Both the position numbers and the translations under genes were made by a program. A stretch of DNA of 64,000 bases from Camarhynchus parvulus (Eukaryota; Chordata; Aves; Passeriformes; Thraupidae), in NCBI RefSeq assembly GCF_901933205.1, contig NC_044600.1, positions 12,438,501 to 12,502,500 of the forward strand, in the 5' to 3' direction. The notes beneath the pieces were generated by a model that did not search any database, was not told where the DNA came from, and saw only the letters and a list, made by a program, of their open reading frames with translations. The stretch's first letter is position 1, and the number at the start of each line of letters is the position of its first letter. Below, in pieces: positions 49,956 to 62,575 of the stretch.

Positions 49956-52900
49956 GTTTGTGTTCCCTTTCACTTAGTTTGTGTTTCAGCAACACACAGC
50001 TTAATATCTCTGCTTAACCATGTACTCTTGGTTAATGGTTCCCTATGCAGTCTGTCAATGCTCTCCTCAGTTATTCTGTATTTCTGTATAACTTGGAATG
50101 TCAGCTGAAGTAAAATTAAAGTTATCAGAAGCCCATTTGCTCACTGTTTGTGCTAGGAGACCAAAGCCCAAGAGTTGAAAGGGAAACTTTTTCCTTGAAG
50201 GATTATCCCAAATACCATTTTCACAAAGGCTGGAGAGTGTATAATACACAGAGAAGAGATCATGCAATACTTCTCCTGGAGTCTCATCAACACCATATTT
50301 GAACAACAGAAATGCAAAAGGGGGAGGAAAAACCTGCATGCATGTCCATGGGACGATCAGCATGGACCACGTGATAGGTGTGTGGTGTGTTAGTTATGAA
50401 AATTCTACTAGCTAGGAGAAGGCTTTGGACGAGCAGAGTCTAAAAATGTGATTATTCAGGCTATAAAGAATAAGAGGTGCTGGAGTTCCATATTCTGGAG
50501 TACATGGAAAGAATATTAAAGCATGGCAATGAGGAAAACTTTTTGGAAAAATCACCCTGCTTAAGGGACTAAACTCAGGCGTGGTTCACAAGGGAAGCAG
50601 TGTGCTTCTGCCATCAGCAAGGTACAGGGCATGGAAGACAAAATTAAGCTCAAGAACGAGTTGGTAAAAACTGGGAGAATACCTTCGTGTTTCAGATCCA
50701 ATCATGGTTTATGATATGGTTGGTTTTGATCAATTTGATTTGCATGCTGCAGCTTCTATTACAAAATCCAGCACAGGATATAAAATACTTTGTTTGTTCT
50801 TAAGATTTCCATTTTTCCTTTCCTATAAGGTTCAAAAGAATCTTTTGCTTGTGCTATTTTGCTCATACCATACTTGAAAGCAGAAACATGTGAACTGTTT
50901 GTTTATCCTCAGGGCAGGTGCTCTGTAGATTATCACAGTCAAGCTTTGTTGTTCTGCCCTACAAAGTCTTCAACCTTGACCTGAGAGGTTGTTTTTTCCC
51001 ATTTCCCCACCCTCTGAGAAAAGGAAAAATAAAGTGAAGATGGAGAAATCATTCTGTATTCTAAGCTAGTGCTCTGTCTTGCTTTAGTAAAGCCTTTGTT
51101 GTACATAAACATGTACAAGTTTTCTAGTTACCTGTACCTGGTGTTAGTCAGCAATGAAGCTGGTCTGGGGCTGGAATCACTGTCTTGGTGTGGGTACAAA
51201 ATCAGAAGTGCAGACTCTTGTGGGGAATTCAGCAGTGTTAATTGTATGACTTGGCAATACTCAGGGGAAAACTTCCAGGTGACATGTAAGGAAATAACAC
51301 ACATATATCTTACTTCAATATGAAGGAAACCAGAGTGCTCATCTCCCTGCAGTGTGTTGACAACTTTACCCTTACACTGAATGATGACACACAGGTGGAA
51401 TTATCTTGTTCTAATAAGGATCTTTTAGAAAAACATATATAACAACAAAAGTCTGCAAAGGCTTTTTCCTCCCAGACAAATATTGGATAAATCCTAAATT
51501 CTGGAGTTATTTCAAAAGAGTAAATCTGTAAAAAATAAAAAATGTTTTCTATTTATTGGTGTGTAGGGAAAAGTAATACAGTAAATTACTGCTCCAGTCC
51601 CATCCCCCAGTATGATGTGTGACACGAGATAAAAAAGCAGACTGCACTCAAAACAGGAGGTGCAAAGGTGACTTTTGAAATCCCCCAATCCCAACCTAAT
51701 TGCTAGACAGTCCCAAAGCATAAGTTAGAGCAGCTTCCAGCATCAGCATCTAAACATGCTTTTTGTTCTCGTGCAAAGCCCACCAGGCACCAATACCACA
51801 GGAGTTTTCTCTGGGAAAAGAATTAATAGGTTCCAGAGCCATTTGCTTCATCAGCCTGGAGAAAACCCTATTTAACTCTTTGCATAACTTCAGTATTGAT
51901 ACTTTTGACCATATCTTCTGAGAATATACCACAGTGGCTGCTATTCATAATTTAACAACATTTCTACAGTATCTTGCTGAAATATCCTCCTGATAATCCA
52001 TGAGTGACTCTTTCATTATCTGAGTCTGTGAGCATTTCTGCTTTTTTGTTCTTCTGCAGAAATTTAAAGGCTTTAAACAGCCATTAATCTCAGGTCTATA
52101 GACCTCAAACTTTATCTAATAATCTTGGAAAATTTTCTCAGGCCCAGATAGACACAGATTTGAAACTTCTGACCAGACTGGTTAAAAGGCTAAAGCATAA
52201 ATATATCCCAGATGTTACCATGGATGTTTGTCTTGACTAGTCATTAAACTTTGATAGGCATAGATACTTGGCATCAAAACACATTTTCTTAAAACTCTTA
52301 CCACTGGAAATTTGATAGTTATGAAACCCTTTTTTTGGTATGAATGCTGAAATGTGACAATTATCAGTACATAGGGCCACTGGGTTTACACAGGACATTC
52401 ACATATGAACAAGGGAAATAATTATTTATCATGAGAGACAGAAATATTTCCCTTATTTCCTGCAGTGACAGAAGTGCAGATGGGACAAATGGATTGGATT
52501 CTGATCACATGAGGTCACAGCTTGCAGGAATGAAGAAATGGGTGTAAAAATTACATAGGGCTAAAAGCAGTTAGCAATGGATCTTTTTCTAAAATAAGAC
52601 TTCTGTTGACTCTTGCATTTTAAAATGAGTCAAAGATAGTTGGAAATTCTATTAGTACAAAATGTAGAAGTTAAATTGTTTCATTCTTGTAGGTTCCTTT
52701 GATAGAAGGAACTTTCCTAGTTGTTGTAAAAACCCCTAAACCAATCCTATCTCTATTTATACTTTGGCTATTCCATCTCCTTCTCCAGGAGGACCAATAC
52801 TCCAGCACCACATAATCAGGTGACTGGTAGCTGGGCACCTCTGTGCTGAAGAGTCAAATCCATTAGATGTGGAAAAAAAAAAAAGAAACTGTGTCAAGGA

Positions 52901-53351
52901 AATCTCCATCAGCTTAGCCCTGTATCTTAAAACTAGAAGCCCCAAAGTGTGCTACTTTTGAATGCTTGCAGGGCTACAGGCCTCCAAAACAAATCAACCC
53001 TGCCAATTGTGAAACACCCTAGAGCATGTATTGGAAATAATCACTGTCTTTTAAAGTGACAGATTAAAATCTCTAGTAACAAAGTTCTTCTTTCCTTAAG
53101 CAATCTGTGAGCAATTCCACTCACTCTTGCAGTGAAGGATTTGGGTGCTCTTCTGAATAGGAAGCCCCACCAGCCTGCTTCAGACTGATTCTGATCCTGC
53201 ACCAGCAAAAATAAATGTCAGTATACTGTATCAGAGGTACTTTGGTGCATGTCCATAATTAGGCTCCAGCTGCAGACCTGTGTATTTTTATGCTAAGGAG
53301 TCCTAAGTTGGGCATGCAGAAGAGCTGTGCTGGAGGGGGCCAGGGAAGAGT
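49956..53351. other. Unique sequence, no supported gene
   Basis: No gene recognised. A purine-rich stretch at about 50400-50700 has a decayed-repeat texture but could not be matched to a family. An A12 run interrupted by G lies at about 52872-52886. Confidence 0.5.
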
Positions 53352-53386
53352 CCTATTTGGGTACAGGGTTACCTATTTGGGTACAG
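53352..53386. repeat. 15-bp direct repeat, 20-bp period
   Basis: CCTATTTGGGTACAG occurs at 53352 and 53372 without mismatch, separated by GGTTA. A local tandem duplication. Confidence 0.92.
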
Positions 53387-54644
53387 TAACTCAGCCACAC
53401 AATCCAGTTCCTGCTGGCCATTCTGACTGACTTATGCCTCTAATGTTTGTCTCAATGCTGTCAGCATGCCAAGGAAGATTTGGACACACAAAATCAGGAG
53501 TGCAAAGGCAAATATCATGTCTCACTAAGCCATTCACGAATGACCGTAGATACCTGTCTCCAAAAAATCTGAAAGCTCTTCAGATTTTGTGTGGTTATGT
53601 GGAGTCCTCTGTGCTGAAGTGAGGAAAGGGTCCTTCTTGGTTGTAAACAGAGTATGAGACCATACTCAGACACTGCTTGAGAGATTTCCAATTGCATTTC
53701 ATACTCTGCAGAAAACACCTAGAAAAATCCTCAGTAGTTGCAGTGGCCACAGGTCCAGCCATGTGTGCACTGTCCTCACCCCAAACAAAAAACATGGCTC
53801 ATGCCTGTGGTACTGGCCCAGCAACAAACTGCTCAAAGAATGGAAGAACAAATCTGGGGGAAATTATTCTTCAGTATAATTTCAGTTGAAAGAAAATATT
53901 TTTCAAACTGGGCAAACAGTAACTCACAATCAGGACTTGAAGACACCATGATTAATTCTGTCTTTCTGAGTTTTCAAAGGAAACTGCTCCAGGAAATACA
54001 AATGACTTTTTTATTTGTAGTGGACTAACTCTGAAACCTAATGATGGCAGTTAAAAAAGAAAAGTTTTATATTTCATTACCTGATAGAACCAGAAAAATA
54101 TTTAGCCCAATATATCTACCCATAAGCCCCAAATAAGCTCCTTCCACATGTGAAATTCATGTGTCACAGACCTCAACTGACTTTGTACATGACATTTTGT
54201 ATTTCACAATTAGGCAATTTCAACCCAAAAAAACAGATTTGCCATGCAATGCTGCAGATGGAAAATGGAGACAATGGACAAGACATGAGATACACTGAAT
54301 ACCACAGTAGAAGAAAAACCATGGTGTGGCCCCTGTTCTGACTACATTATTCATTTTCATATTTAATTCATAAAAAACTTTGTCTAATTTCCACAAGGTT
54401 TCCAGTCTCTTGCAATAAAATACAGCCCTGGAATCCTGACATCCTCCTGCAAAATTCTGGTTGAGCTGAGTACTTAAGAGTAAAAATATTAATTTTAAAG
54501 AAAAAGCCCAAAGCGCTGATCACACAAGAGTTTTAACACTTAAGCTATTGTAAACAATTTTGGACAACAGTTTTCAAGAAGAAAGTGCCTGTCTTGTCTA
54601 CCAATATCTTTTGAAAAGCACCAGGTTTTGACCAATATGTAAGA
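53387..54644. other. Unique sequence, no supported gene
   Basis: The overlapping plus frames at 53677-53889 and 53738-54028 cover the same bases and show no domain. Nothing else is recognised. Confidence 0.5.
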
Positions 54645-54697
54645 CTGATGTAAATCAGAAGCAATCTCCTTGAAGTTAATAGAGATCAGATTCCAGG
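54645..54697. mobile_element. Hairpin (MITE-like) relic
   Basis: 'CTGATGTAAATCAGAAGCAA' then TCTCCTTGAAGTTAATAGAG and ATCAGATTCC. This matches the 'gtgtaaatcagaagtaactccattgaagtcaatggagt' arm and core of the amniote palindromic element. A further core-like 'ATATGAAGTCAGTGGAATTC' lies at about 55049-55068. Confidence 0.5.
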
Positions 54698-57073
54698 CTT
54701 ATAAGCTTTTGCACACTGAATTTAACTATCTGTCATGCCTGCGAGGTTACGGCACAGACCTAAAAGAAGGTATGGTGTAAGATCAATGTTAAGGAAGGAG
54801 TTTCATTTAAAAGACCATCTTTTCCCATCAGACATGATAGGAGATTTATTATTCCAATATTATTGTTGAAACTAGAAGAGAGAGAAAAAATAAACAGGAA
54901 CATATATTTTCATTTTATGACTGTGAACAACATTTCATACTGTAAACATATCTTGGTCTATAACATTTACCCACTAAAAAAATAATTTCAATACAGTCCT
55001 TATTGCTAGCTCGGCAGAGCCTCTCCAGAACATTGTGTTAATGATTAATATGAAGTCAGTGGAATTCCACAGTTGCTGAGAGTCTTGTGCCCAAGAATGA
55101 ACTGCATTGCTAAATCAGCAAAGACAGTTGTCAAGGTAACCTCTATGTAATCTATTTAACTGGCTCCCAAAACACCAATCAAGGTCAGATAACGCACTCA
55201 AGCACCATATGAACACACTCATACGGCATAAAGCTTTGTATCAAGACAGCAGGGAGGAAAAAACCTCATTAGGAAGCAGGAGGAAAAAAAATTCAGTTTT
55301 GAGAAGTGTTAATTGGGATTGCAGTTAGCTTTGTGGGGAAAGCATGCTGCTCATCTGAATATGTTTTATCTGTTGTAGAAGTAATTTCACTCCAGTTCAG
55401 TTTGAATGGTAATATCCTTCTACTAGTGTTAAAAGAAAAAAAAGACAAAAACAACCCACCCAAAAAGTAAAAACAGCCACATATAAATTATTAATTTCAT
55501 TTATTGTTTTATTAATGCATGTCTGGCATCTACACTCTGATACAGAGTTCTCATTTTGTACCCTCTGCAATAGATTATTGTGTTACTTAGCAAGAAATAG
55601 AATGCCAGCAGCATCACAGGGTGGGGGATACAGCTCCCCACAGAACACAATTCCACAGGCCTGCTCCCCTGAGGCCTCTCTCCTCCCGTGGAAACTTTCC
55701 AGTCAATTCTGCAAAGGAGAAGGATCTATTTGGAGTTACAACCTGATGGTACCCTGAATTTTCAGTTGTATTTACTTGCTGTGAATTCAGATCTCTACAG
55801 CCATAACAAGGGCTGGCAAGAGTCACTGGGGTCTGAACTGATTTTTATTCCAACAATGGCTGCGCATACAAATCAACATCCTTTGCTTGATATTTACTGC
55901 TTTGCTCAACATTTACTGCTTTGCTCATGCTGGAAGCAAAGGACAGCAAGCATTATGAGAATTAAACAGGTTGTCTGTTTTCCTTGGAGCCTCCATACCC
56001 TTGTCTTCTGCTGGGAAGCTACAGTACACCACAACTTCTTACAGCCTCTAGTCCTCAATGAATCTCAACAAATATCCCTGTGCTGCTTCCAGTAAAAGTA
56101 CATACCAGGGGAGCTATTTCCTTCCTTCAGTTATACACTGTCAGTGCCATGGAGCTGTGCTAATTCAGGACCCTGCTCCTGTTCCACAAAGATGCCAAAA
56201 GGTCTTGCTGTGGAAATGAAGAGCTAAAATTAACAGCTCCAAAACTGCAGAAAGCAATCACAGTAAAGACTATATAACATCTGTGTGTTTAGACAATATT
56301 TTTGGGCAAGGCCATTGATACAAAATAAAAATTCTTCTTTAAGGGCAAAAGGACTGTGTACAACATATGTGTACATCATACATCTCATATGTAATCCTGA
56401 GAATCAAGAGCCACCAGCAACTCTGCTTAAGTTCTAGACGTGTAGCATTTCTCAGGGTTTCCTCCTTTGTAACAGTGTGTGAGATCTGTATGCCTGTCTG
56501 GGATCAGTGCAGCATCCAAGGGCAATAAAATCATGTACTAGATTAGGAAACAGGGAAGACAACTGCACATTCTAGTCATCCCCAGTGTGGGAGGGTGTGA
56601 TGGTGCTACAAGCTGCTGCTTATCATGTTGCTGCTGGAGGCAACCACGTAGGCAGAACTCACAGCCTTCTCAGAAGTACCCCAGGACTGCTCTGGATCCA
56701 CTGGCTGGGAATAACAAAGCTGCTAAGCTGCCTCCAACTTCCTTGAGAAGTCAGGCACCAGGAGAAGACAAACTATGTTGCCTGTCACAGCATCTCACCT
56801 TACAGATGTAGGGTAGATGTGCACCCACATGGTGCACCCACACACACCACATATCGTGGCTGGGTTCCAACACATGCTCTGAGTTTCCATCTCAGGAAAA
56901 CAAGATTAAAGGCTTGGAAGGACCTAAATGTCATCTGGATGTGGAGTCAGGAGAGATGAAACATGAACAATTTCATTTGAGCACCTTAAGAATCCAAATA
57001 TAATTGACAACATTTTTTGTTAAAATAACCATCACCATAAAACCTTAACACATTACCAATACTCAGGAATTCA
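54698..57073. other. Unique sequence with one small duplication
   Basis: A 20-bp near-perfect duplication (TATTTACTGCTTTGCTCAAC, ATTTACTGCTTTGCTCATG) is at 55891-55928. The 135-codon frame at 55688-56095 runs through that duplication and shows no domain. No gene is supported. Confidence 0.5.
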
Positions 57074-57190
57074 CCACAGACCTATGAGATACAAAAAGCT
57101 GTGGGCTCCATTTTGAGATGAAGAAGCTAATGAGGATGTGGACTAAGTGATTTGCTCACTGTCAACAGGATGCAGTCACAGTTGGATGCC
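57074..57190 (-). mobile_element. MIR-like core-SINE relic, antisense
   Basis: CACAGACCTATGAGATAC (compare 'caaccctatgaggtag'), 'GGGCTCCATTTTGAGATGAA' ('ccccattttacagatgagg'), GAAGCTAATGAGGATGTG, GACTAAGTGATTTGCTCACT ('gttaagtgacttgcccaagg') and GTCAACAGGATGCAG occur in the correct order and spacing for the reverse complement of a MIR core. The best preserved of the three MIR-like relics in the window. Confidence 0.65.
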
Positions 57191-60100
57191 AAGAAACCCC
57201 CAAACCCCAGCCCAGATGAAGCACTGTGGTCTCTGTCAAAAAAACCACTTGAGAGCTCAGAGCACCCACAAAACCTGTTGATTTCAGATTTCATCCAGAA
57301 GCGAGAGCATTTGGCATTTGTCAGGTGTGTTAGCATAAAAGGAAGGAGCTTGTGTATCTTTTCAAGCTCTAGAGACTGTGGCTGCTTTCAACAAGAAATT
57401 AGCAGGTTGTCTCTGGGTTTTGACATGTCAGACACAGAGACACTGACAGCTAATGAAGCTCAGAGACAATTACAGTGACTCTCCCATGATGAAGAGAAAT
57501 CCACCCCTGCATTGCTGTGCACCAGTGTAATGGAAGTTGGACTATGAATATCCCCTTTTGTGCCACTACAAACACTGATCTGACAATGCAGATAAAGAGG
57601 AAAGAGGATGAAAATTGAATGCTCATTCCTTAGACAGACAATGTCAGACATGCTGTATACAGTCAATCAATGTAAGGGCGTTTCTTGTCCAGGCAAACAC
57701 ATGATAAGCCAAGTTTCAAACTGACAGGACTGTAAATATAAATATTTGTTGCCATGCCTAAAGTAACTAGATATTTCAGCTCTCAGAAAGTGGTTCTGGA
57801 TTCACAACGACTTCAGCTCTTACATGCCTTTGAAAGTGGATCTAGGTTACTTTTGAGTTAATTTTGTAACATGAACAGAACTCATTTGAGTTCAATCAAT
57901 ACTTTGCCACTGTATCGTTTGTGGGTGTAGGCTATGTGTTTTCTTTATTAATCCCAATTAGAATTGTAAACATGGACTGTACCAAAACCACTCTTCTTCG
58001 CATGCATAAAATTGCTCTTCTATTTCTAGGAAGTTTAATGCAGGCATGGGCCGCAGGTAACAAGACTGGCTCTGTGAGGGTGCAGCACAGCCAGCGCAGG
58101 CAATGCTGGCAGGAGATACCATGCACTTCCTACTCAGAGATAGGATAATACAGTTCTTGTGGACAGCCAAATATAAATATGCATATGGAATATAAAGCAG
58201 GATGGTTCTACTATCCAGCCACAGAAGTAATTTTAAAAGCCATGAGTAAATGCATATGAAACCATCACACTTACTGCACCATCTCTATTTTGCAAATTGT
58301 TACAGTAAAGTCATGGTTACAATCATTTCAGTCAGCACTTCCTTTATGGAAGTAATTTCTGGAGGTCACAGCCTGAAAGAATGTTTATATCTAATGAAAA
58401 AAATCATGCTTGGAGGTTTCTGAGACTTAAAAAAACCCTCAAAACAATCCCCCCCCCATATCATCAAAACTTATCTTGAACAATACTATTTGTTGACTTT
58501 ATTAAACAAAGTTTTTAAAAGAGGTTTCTCATTTTTTTCTATTAACTTTGAAATACAATTTAAAGACTTAATTTGCTTATTCCTAATTCAAAGATATACA
58601 ATGGAAAGCTCTGAAGTAGTTAAAAAAAATTGTAGGTGTGGTTTTCATGCATCTCTCACCCACCCATACACTTCAAATGTACTGTTAGAGCTGTGTTTAA
58701 AACCCTGGAAATCTGGAGGGGAAGGGATCCCTACAGACCCAGCCCCATGCACGGCTTCAGGATCAGCACTCATGTCTCCAAAGGAACATGAACTAATCCA
58801 CACAGTAAGACAGGATTTACAAGACAGACTAACAGCTCCTAAGATAGCTGTTACTGCCTCTGTGTTGTTAATGTGTTTGCAAGATTAGTATTAATTACCC
58901 AATAAGGGATATATCTGTTTTGAGAGCTTCTAATAAGTCTGTACTTAATATTAAGCAAATCCCATGCAAATGAAATAACATGTAACATAAGCAAGAAAGT
59001 ATTTAATTATTTGTATGTATATTAGGGGTTTATAATAAATAAATCTGTCTTTGCAGGATCTGTTGTAGGAATATATTTATGTATCTATGAATAGTGATTG
59101 TATAAAAGGATATATTCAATACAGACATTCAAGTTAATTAAGCAATGGAAAGGTGATATGAACTTATGATTGTCAGTACACTCAGATACCTTTGATTGTA
59201 GCTGTTTTTGTATAAAGAATGGTGAGTACCTGTCTGCCCATCCACCCCTCCCTTCCTCCAACTTTATCAGTCCTGGTTTAGGATCCTGTTCTGAACCTTA
59301 AGCATCCTGCTTAATATGAGAATTGCAATATTTTTCTTAGGTAAACAAGAGAGAAAAAACAACTGATAGAAGAAACCAGTGCCAAGTAGAACCATTTCAC
59401 TGCAGCCCACCAAGCAACCCTGGCTTTTACCAGATGGGGCCCCAGCTAGAGGCTCTGACCCCCCAGTCAGGCACCTGATAACGAAATGCAGGAAAGACTC
59501 TGCTCCTCCTCCCACCGTTCATCCCATTTCCCAGCTCCTCTGCCCAGGGGAGGGCTGGGGGAGCAGGGGATGCCAGGCTTGGCTCGGCTGCACCAGCGGC
59601 TCCTGGCGCTGCTGCCTGCGACTCACCAGCCCCCACAAGGCTCACACTTGTTTATTCCACTGGGATTCTTTGCTCCCTATCACGCCACAACAGCCAGTGA
59701 TACTAATTCATCTTCATTTTCTCAAGTACAAAAAACTAACATGGCAACTCGGGCAAATGTTTATAAAAAATGTGCTTTTTATCTCTTGATACCTCTGTGA
59801 CTGAATTTTCCTTCAAGAATAACAGATGGCTTAAGTGTACCAGGTAAAGACTTTGCATGAGTTGGTGACAAAAAGAAGGGCTGTACAGTGGGTTTTTTAT
59901 AACATAAATCTCCCCCAAACCCACTCTTGTAAACAGTAATAAGAACATGCAGGGCTTTTTAATTGAACATTAAACTCAGAAGTCCCATTACATTCACAGT
60001 ACAGTATTCAGTTAATACATCCTTTGGGGTTTTTTTTTCCCTTTGTCCCACCCACAGAGATGTTACAAATTGGATTTAAATTAAATTTCATTCTAAACAC

Positions 60101-61402
60101 ATATATTCAATCATAACAAAACAGTGACAAATTAGCTTATTCCATTTAAACTCATTGTATGCTGAGGCTGAGTGCCTCCTGCTCCAACCCAGGGCCTATT
60201 TCCCAAAGGTTGGGTATTTAAAGAACTGACGCACAAATGTGTGTGCAGCTATTAGCAGGGGAATTGGTTTGATTATTACATGAAATATCAGGTTGAACTG
60301 CAGTGTGTTTTAAAGTGTGAATATGGAAAAGGGTTGTTTTTATTATTGCATCAGTAAAGGGGTATAAAGGGATGGGTACAGAGTGCTGCAGAGGTAGGTG
60401 CAGCTGTTCTAGAAATGCCTACATTTTCTTTTCCCTCTTTCTTAAATATAATCTGATACAAAAAGAAATCTGACTGGTAACTTCCCTTTTAACATAGTCT
60501 GTTGTAAATCCATTGAAACACTGTTCCCCATTAGCTACCCTGCCTGTATAGGAAAAACATATAAAGAGATTTTCTTGTTTGGTTGTGGGTTTTTTCCCAT
60601 CACAGCTGGGCCCTTGCTAGTTTTAGCATTTAAAGGAAGCCAGAATGGGTCAGGTGTGGAGAGAAAAGAACAAATTTGATACCACTCCTGAGAGAACTTG
60701 GATAGATTCCAAATCAATCTGTCTCAGGGGGTGGAGGAAGGGCAGAAAATCAACAGGCATGAGAAAAAAAAATCCTGAGTGTTACCATGGCTGAACATCA
60801 ACTGTGGTAAGATCAAACACTTGTGAAGCAAAGGATATTGAAACCGTTATTTGTAAAGAAAAAAAGTCATCATTTCAAAATTATGGTGGAATGTGTTTAG
60901 AAAATAAACATTCTCAATTTGCCCAAAAATTTGTTAGGCATAAACAAACTCACTGCTTTTACCAGATTTATGCAGTCTGTATGCACTGAGGATATTTTGG
61001 AGATAATTCAGGACTCATTGTTAGAAATTTCTGTAACAGGTAGGACTGTGATGTCCCTACATGGGGATGTGCTTTAGCTGTCTATTGGCCTAGGGTAGTT
61101 AGTCACCACTGCTAAAAAACAGGAAAAAAGAAACAATTAAAATTCTAATTGGTTTGAAACTTTAAATCCCATCCCAGTATGCACTCTCATTCTTCTACAT
61201 ACTACCTAAATCCTAGCAAACCTTTTTACCTTCTCTCTGTGGGCCAGCCATGCACAAATTTGCTGCTTCCAAAATTCAAACTCCAAGTTTAACTCTGGAT
61301 TTAATCCTGCCAGATACCCAGAAGCTACAACCTTCCCTGAACATGCTAAGATCCTCACAAGAAGGGCCCAGTACCTAATGGAATTGCTATGAAGGAACAT
61401 TT
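57191..61402. other. Unique sequence, no supported gene
   Basis: Contains a C9 run at 58449-58457 and a G-quadruplex motif at 59547-59569. Frames of 132-136 codons at 58490-58888 and 59379-59789 (plus) have no domain. A locally GC-rich patch at 59400-59640 accounts for the overlapping frames on both strands there. Confidence 0.5.
59547..59569 (+). other. G-quadruplex motif
   Basis: GGGG-A-GGG-CT-GGGGG-AGCA-GGGG: four G runs with loops of 1, 2 and 4 bases on the plus strand, satisfying the canonical G3+N1-7 pattern. No promoter-like feature is recognised next to it. Confidence 0.75.
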
Positions 61403-62075
61403 CACAGAATTGCTTAGGTTGGAAAAACCCTGACGATGAGGAAGTCCAACCATTAACCCAGCACTACCAAATCACCACAACACCATGTGCCCAAGTGCCA
61501 CATCTACACGTCTTTGAAATACCTTCAGGGGTGGTGACTCAAACACTTCTTTGGGGAGCCTGTTCCAGTGTCAACCCTTTCAATGCAAGAATTTTTCCTA
61601 ATATCCAACCTAAATCCCCTCTGACACAACTTAAGGCATCTGGTCCTATTGCTGCTTGGGAGAAGAGACCTCCAGGTCACCACATCCTCCTTTCAGGCAG
61701 CTGCAGGGAGCTATGAGGTCCTTCCTCAGCCTCCTTTTCTCCAGGTTAAACACCCCCAGCTCCCTCAGCTGCTCCTCATCAGCTCCAGCCCCTTCCCCAG
61801 CTCCATTCCCTTCTCTGGACGTGCTCCAGCCCCTTCCTGTCCCGAGGGGCCCAGAGCTGAGCACAGGATTTGAGGTGTGCCCTGCCCAGTGCCCAGCACA
61901 GGGGGATGGTCCCTGCCCTGCTGCTGGTACAGGCCAGGTGCCACTGCCCTTCCTGGCCACCTGTGCACACCTGGCTCTGTTCAGCTGCTCCCTACCAGCA
62001 CCGCCAGGTCCTTCAGCCCTCTGGGCACCTTCCAGTCCCTCTGCCCTGACCCTGGAGCACTGCAGGGGGTTGTTG
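61403..62075 (-). mobile_element. CR1 LINE copy, antisense
   Basis: Reverse complement of a CR1: CACAGAATTGCTTAGGTTGG (tail side), 'TTAACCCAGCACTACCAAAT', 'CACATCTACACGTCTTTGAA', 'GGGAGAAGAGACCTCCAGGT', 'CCTCCTTTTCTCCAGGTTAA', CACCCCCAGCTCCCTCAGCT, 'GAGCTGAGCACAGGATTTGA' and finally ACTGCAGGGGGTTGTTG at the truncated 5' side. It belongs to the same broad CR1 type as the copy at 48.8 kb but lacks the reverse transcriptase portion. Open frames up to 142 codons on both strands over it are artefacts of the GC-rich LINE sequence. Confidence 0.88.
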
Positions 62076-62084
62076 CATGTTTAA

Positions 62085-62575
62085 AATATAAATAATCATA
62101 AATCAGGACATGATTTATGGTAGCTGTCAGCTGAATTTTTCCCCACTTGCCAATGGTGTGAACACTGTGAAGTTCTTTTGTACCTTCATGTTGTCATCTT
62201 ATCACAGGGGTTCCATACCGTTACCTCCTATCACAAAAGTTCCATACCTTCTTGGTGTTTCTCATGGGCATCTCCTCAGAACACTGACTGACTCTTTCTT
62301 CTTCACAAAGCAGCCAACAGACTTCAGCTCCCTTCCCAAGCAGCCACCCCACTCTTTTATAGCATCTTCTTCTCATTGGTTACACCTGTGGCCTGTTAAA
62401 GTCAGGCCTGTTCCTAATCTTTGATAATTGGCCCAGCTGAAACTCCTTAGAGGTGAGATTACTTTCTACACTATCTTTGTTTTCTTATATTCTATCCCCC
62501 TACACCTTCACAGCTGTACCCAGCTCACTGCCCAGGTGTAACAGCTCCTGGCACCAGTAGTTTTTCCTTTGCCAC
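62085..62575. mobile_element. Unclassified, possible solo LTR or fossil repeat
   Basis: Immediately after the CR1 is a stretch with LTR-like texture: CTTTTATAGC as a possible TATA element, TTCTCATTGGTTACACCTGT with a CCAAT-type (ATTGG) box, and a pyrimidine-rich run before 'CAGCTGTACCCAGCTCACTG'. GTTCCATACC occurs twice (62210-62219 and 62239-62248, approximately), flanking a small internal duplication of ATCACA(A/G)(G/A)(G/A)GTTCCATAC. Clear TG...CA ends and a target duplication were not found, so this may instead be unique DNA. Confidence 0.25.

Noticed and set aside
50400..50700. Purine-rich segment suspected to be another decayed LINE
   Set aside because: No ordered blocks of CR1, L2 or MIR could be matched.
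61646..62084. Frames of 104-142 codons around 61.7-62.1 kb
   Set aside because: They lie in antisense or shifted frames of a CR1 LINE fragment.
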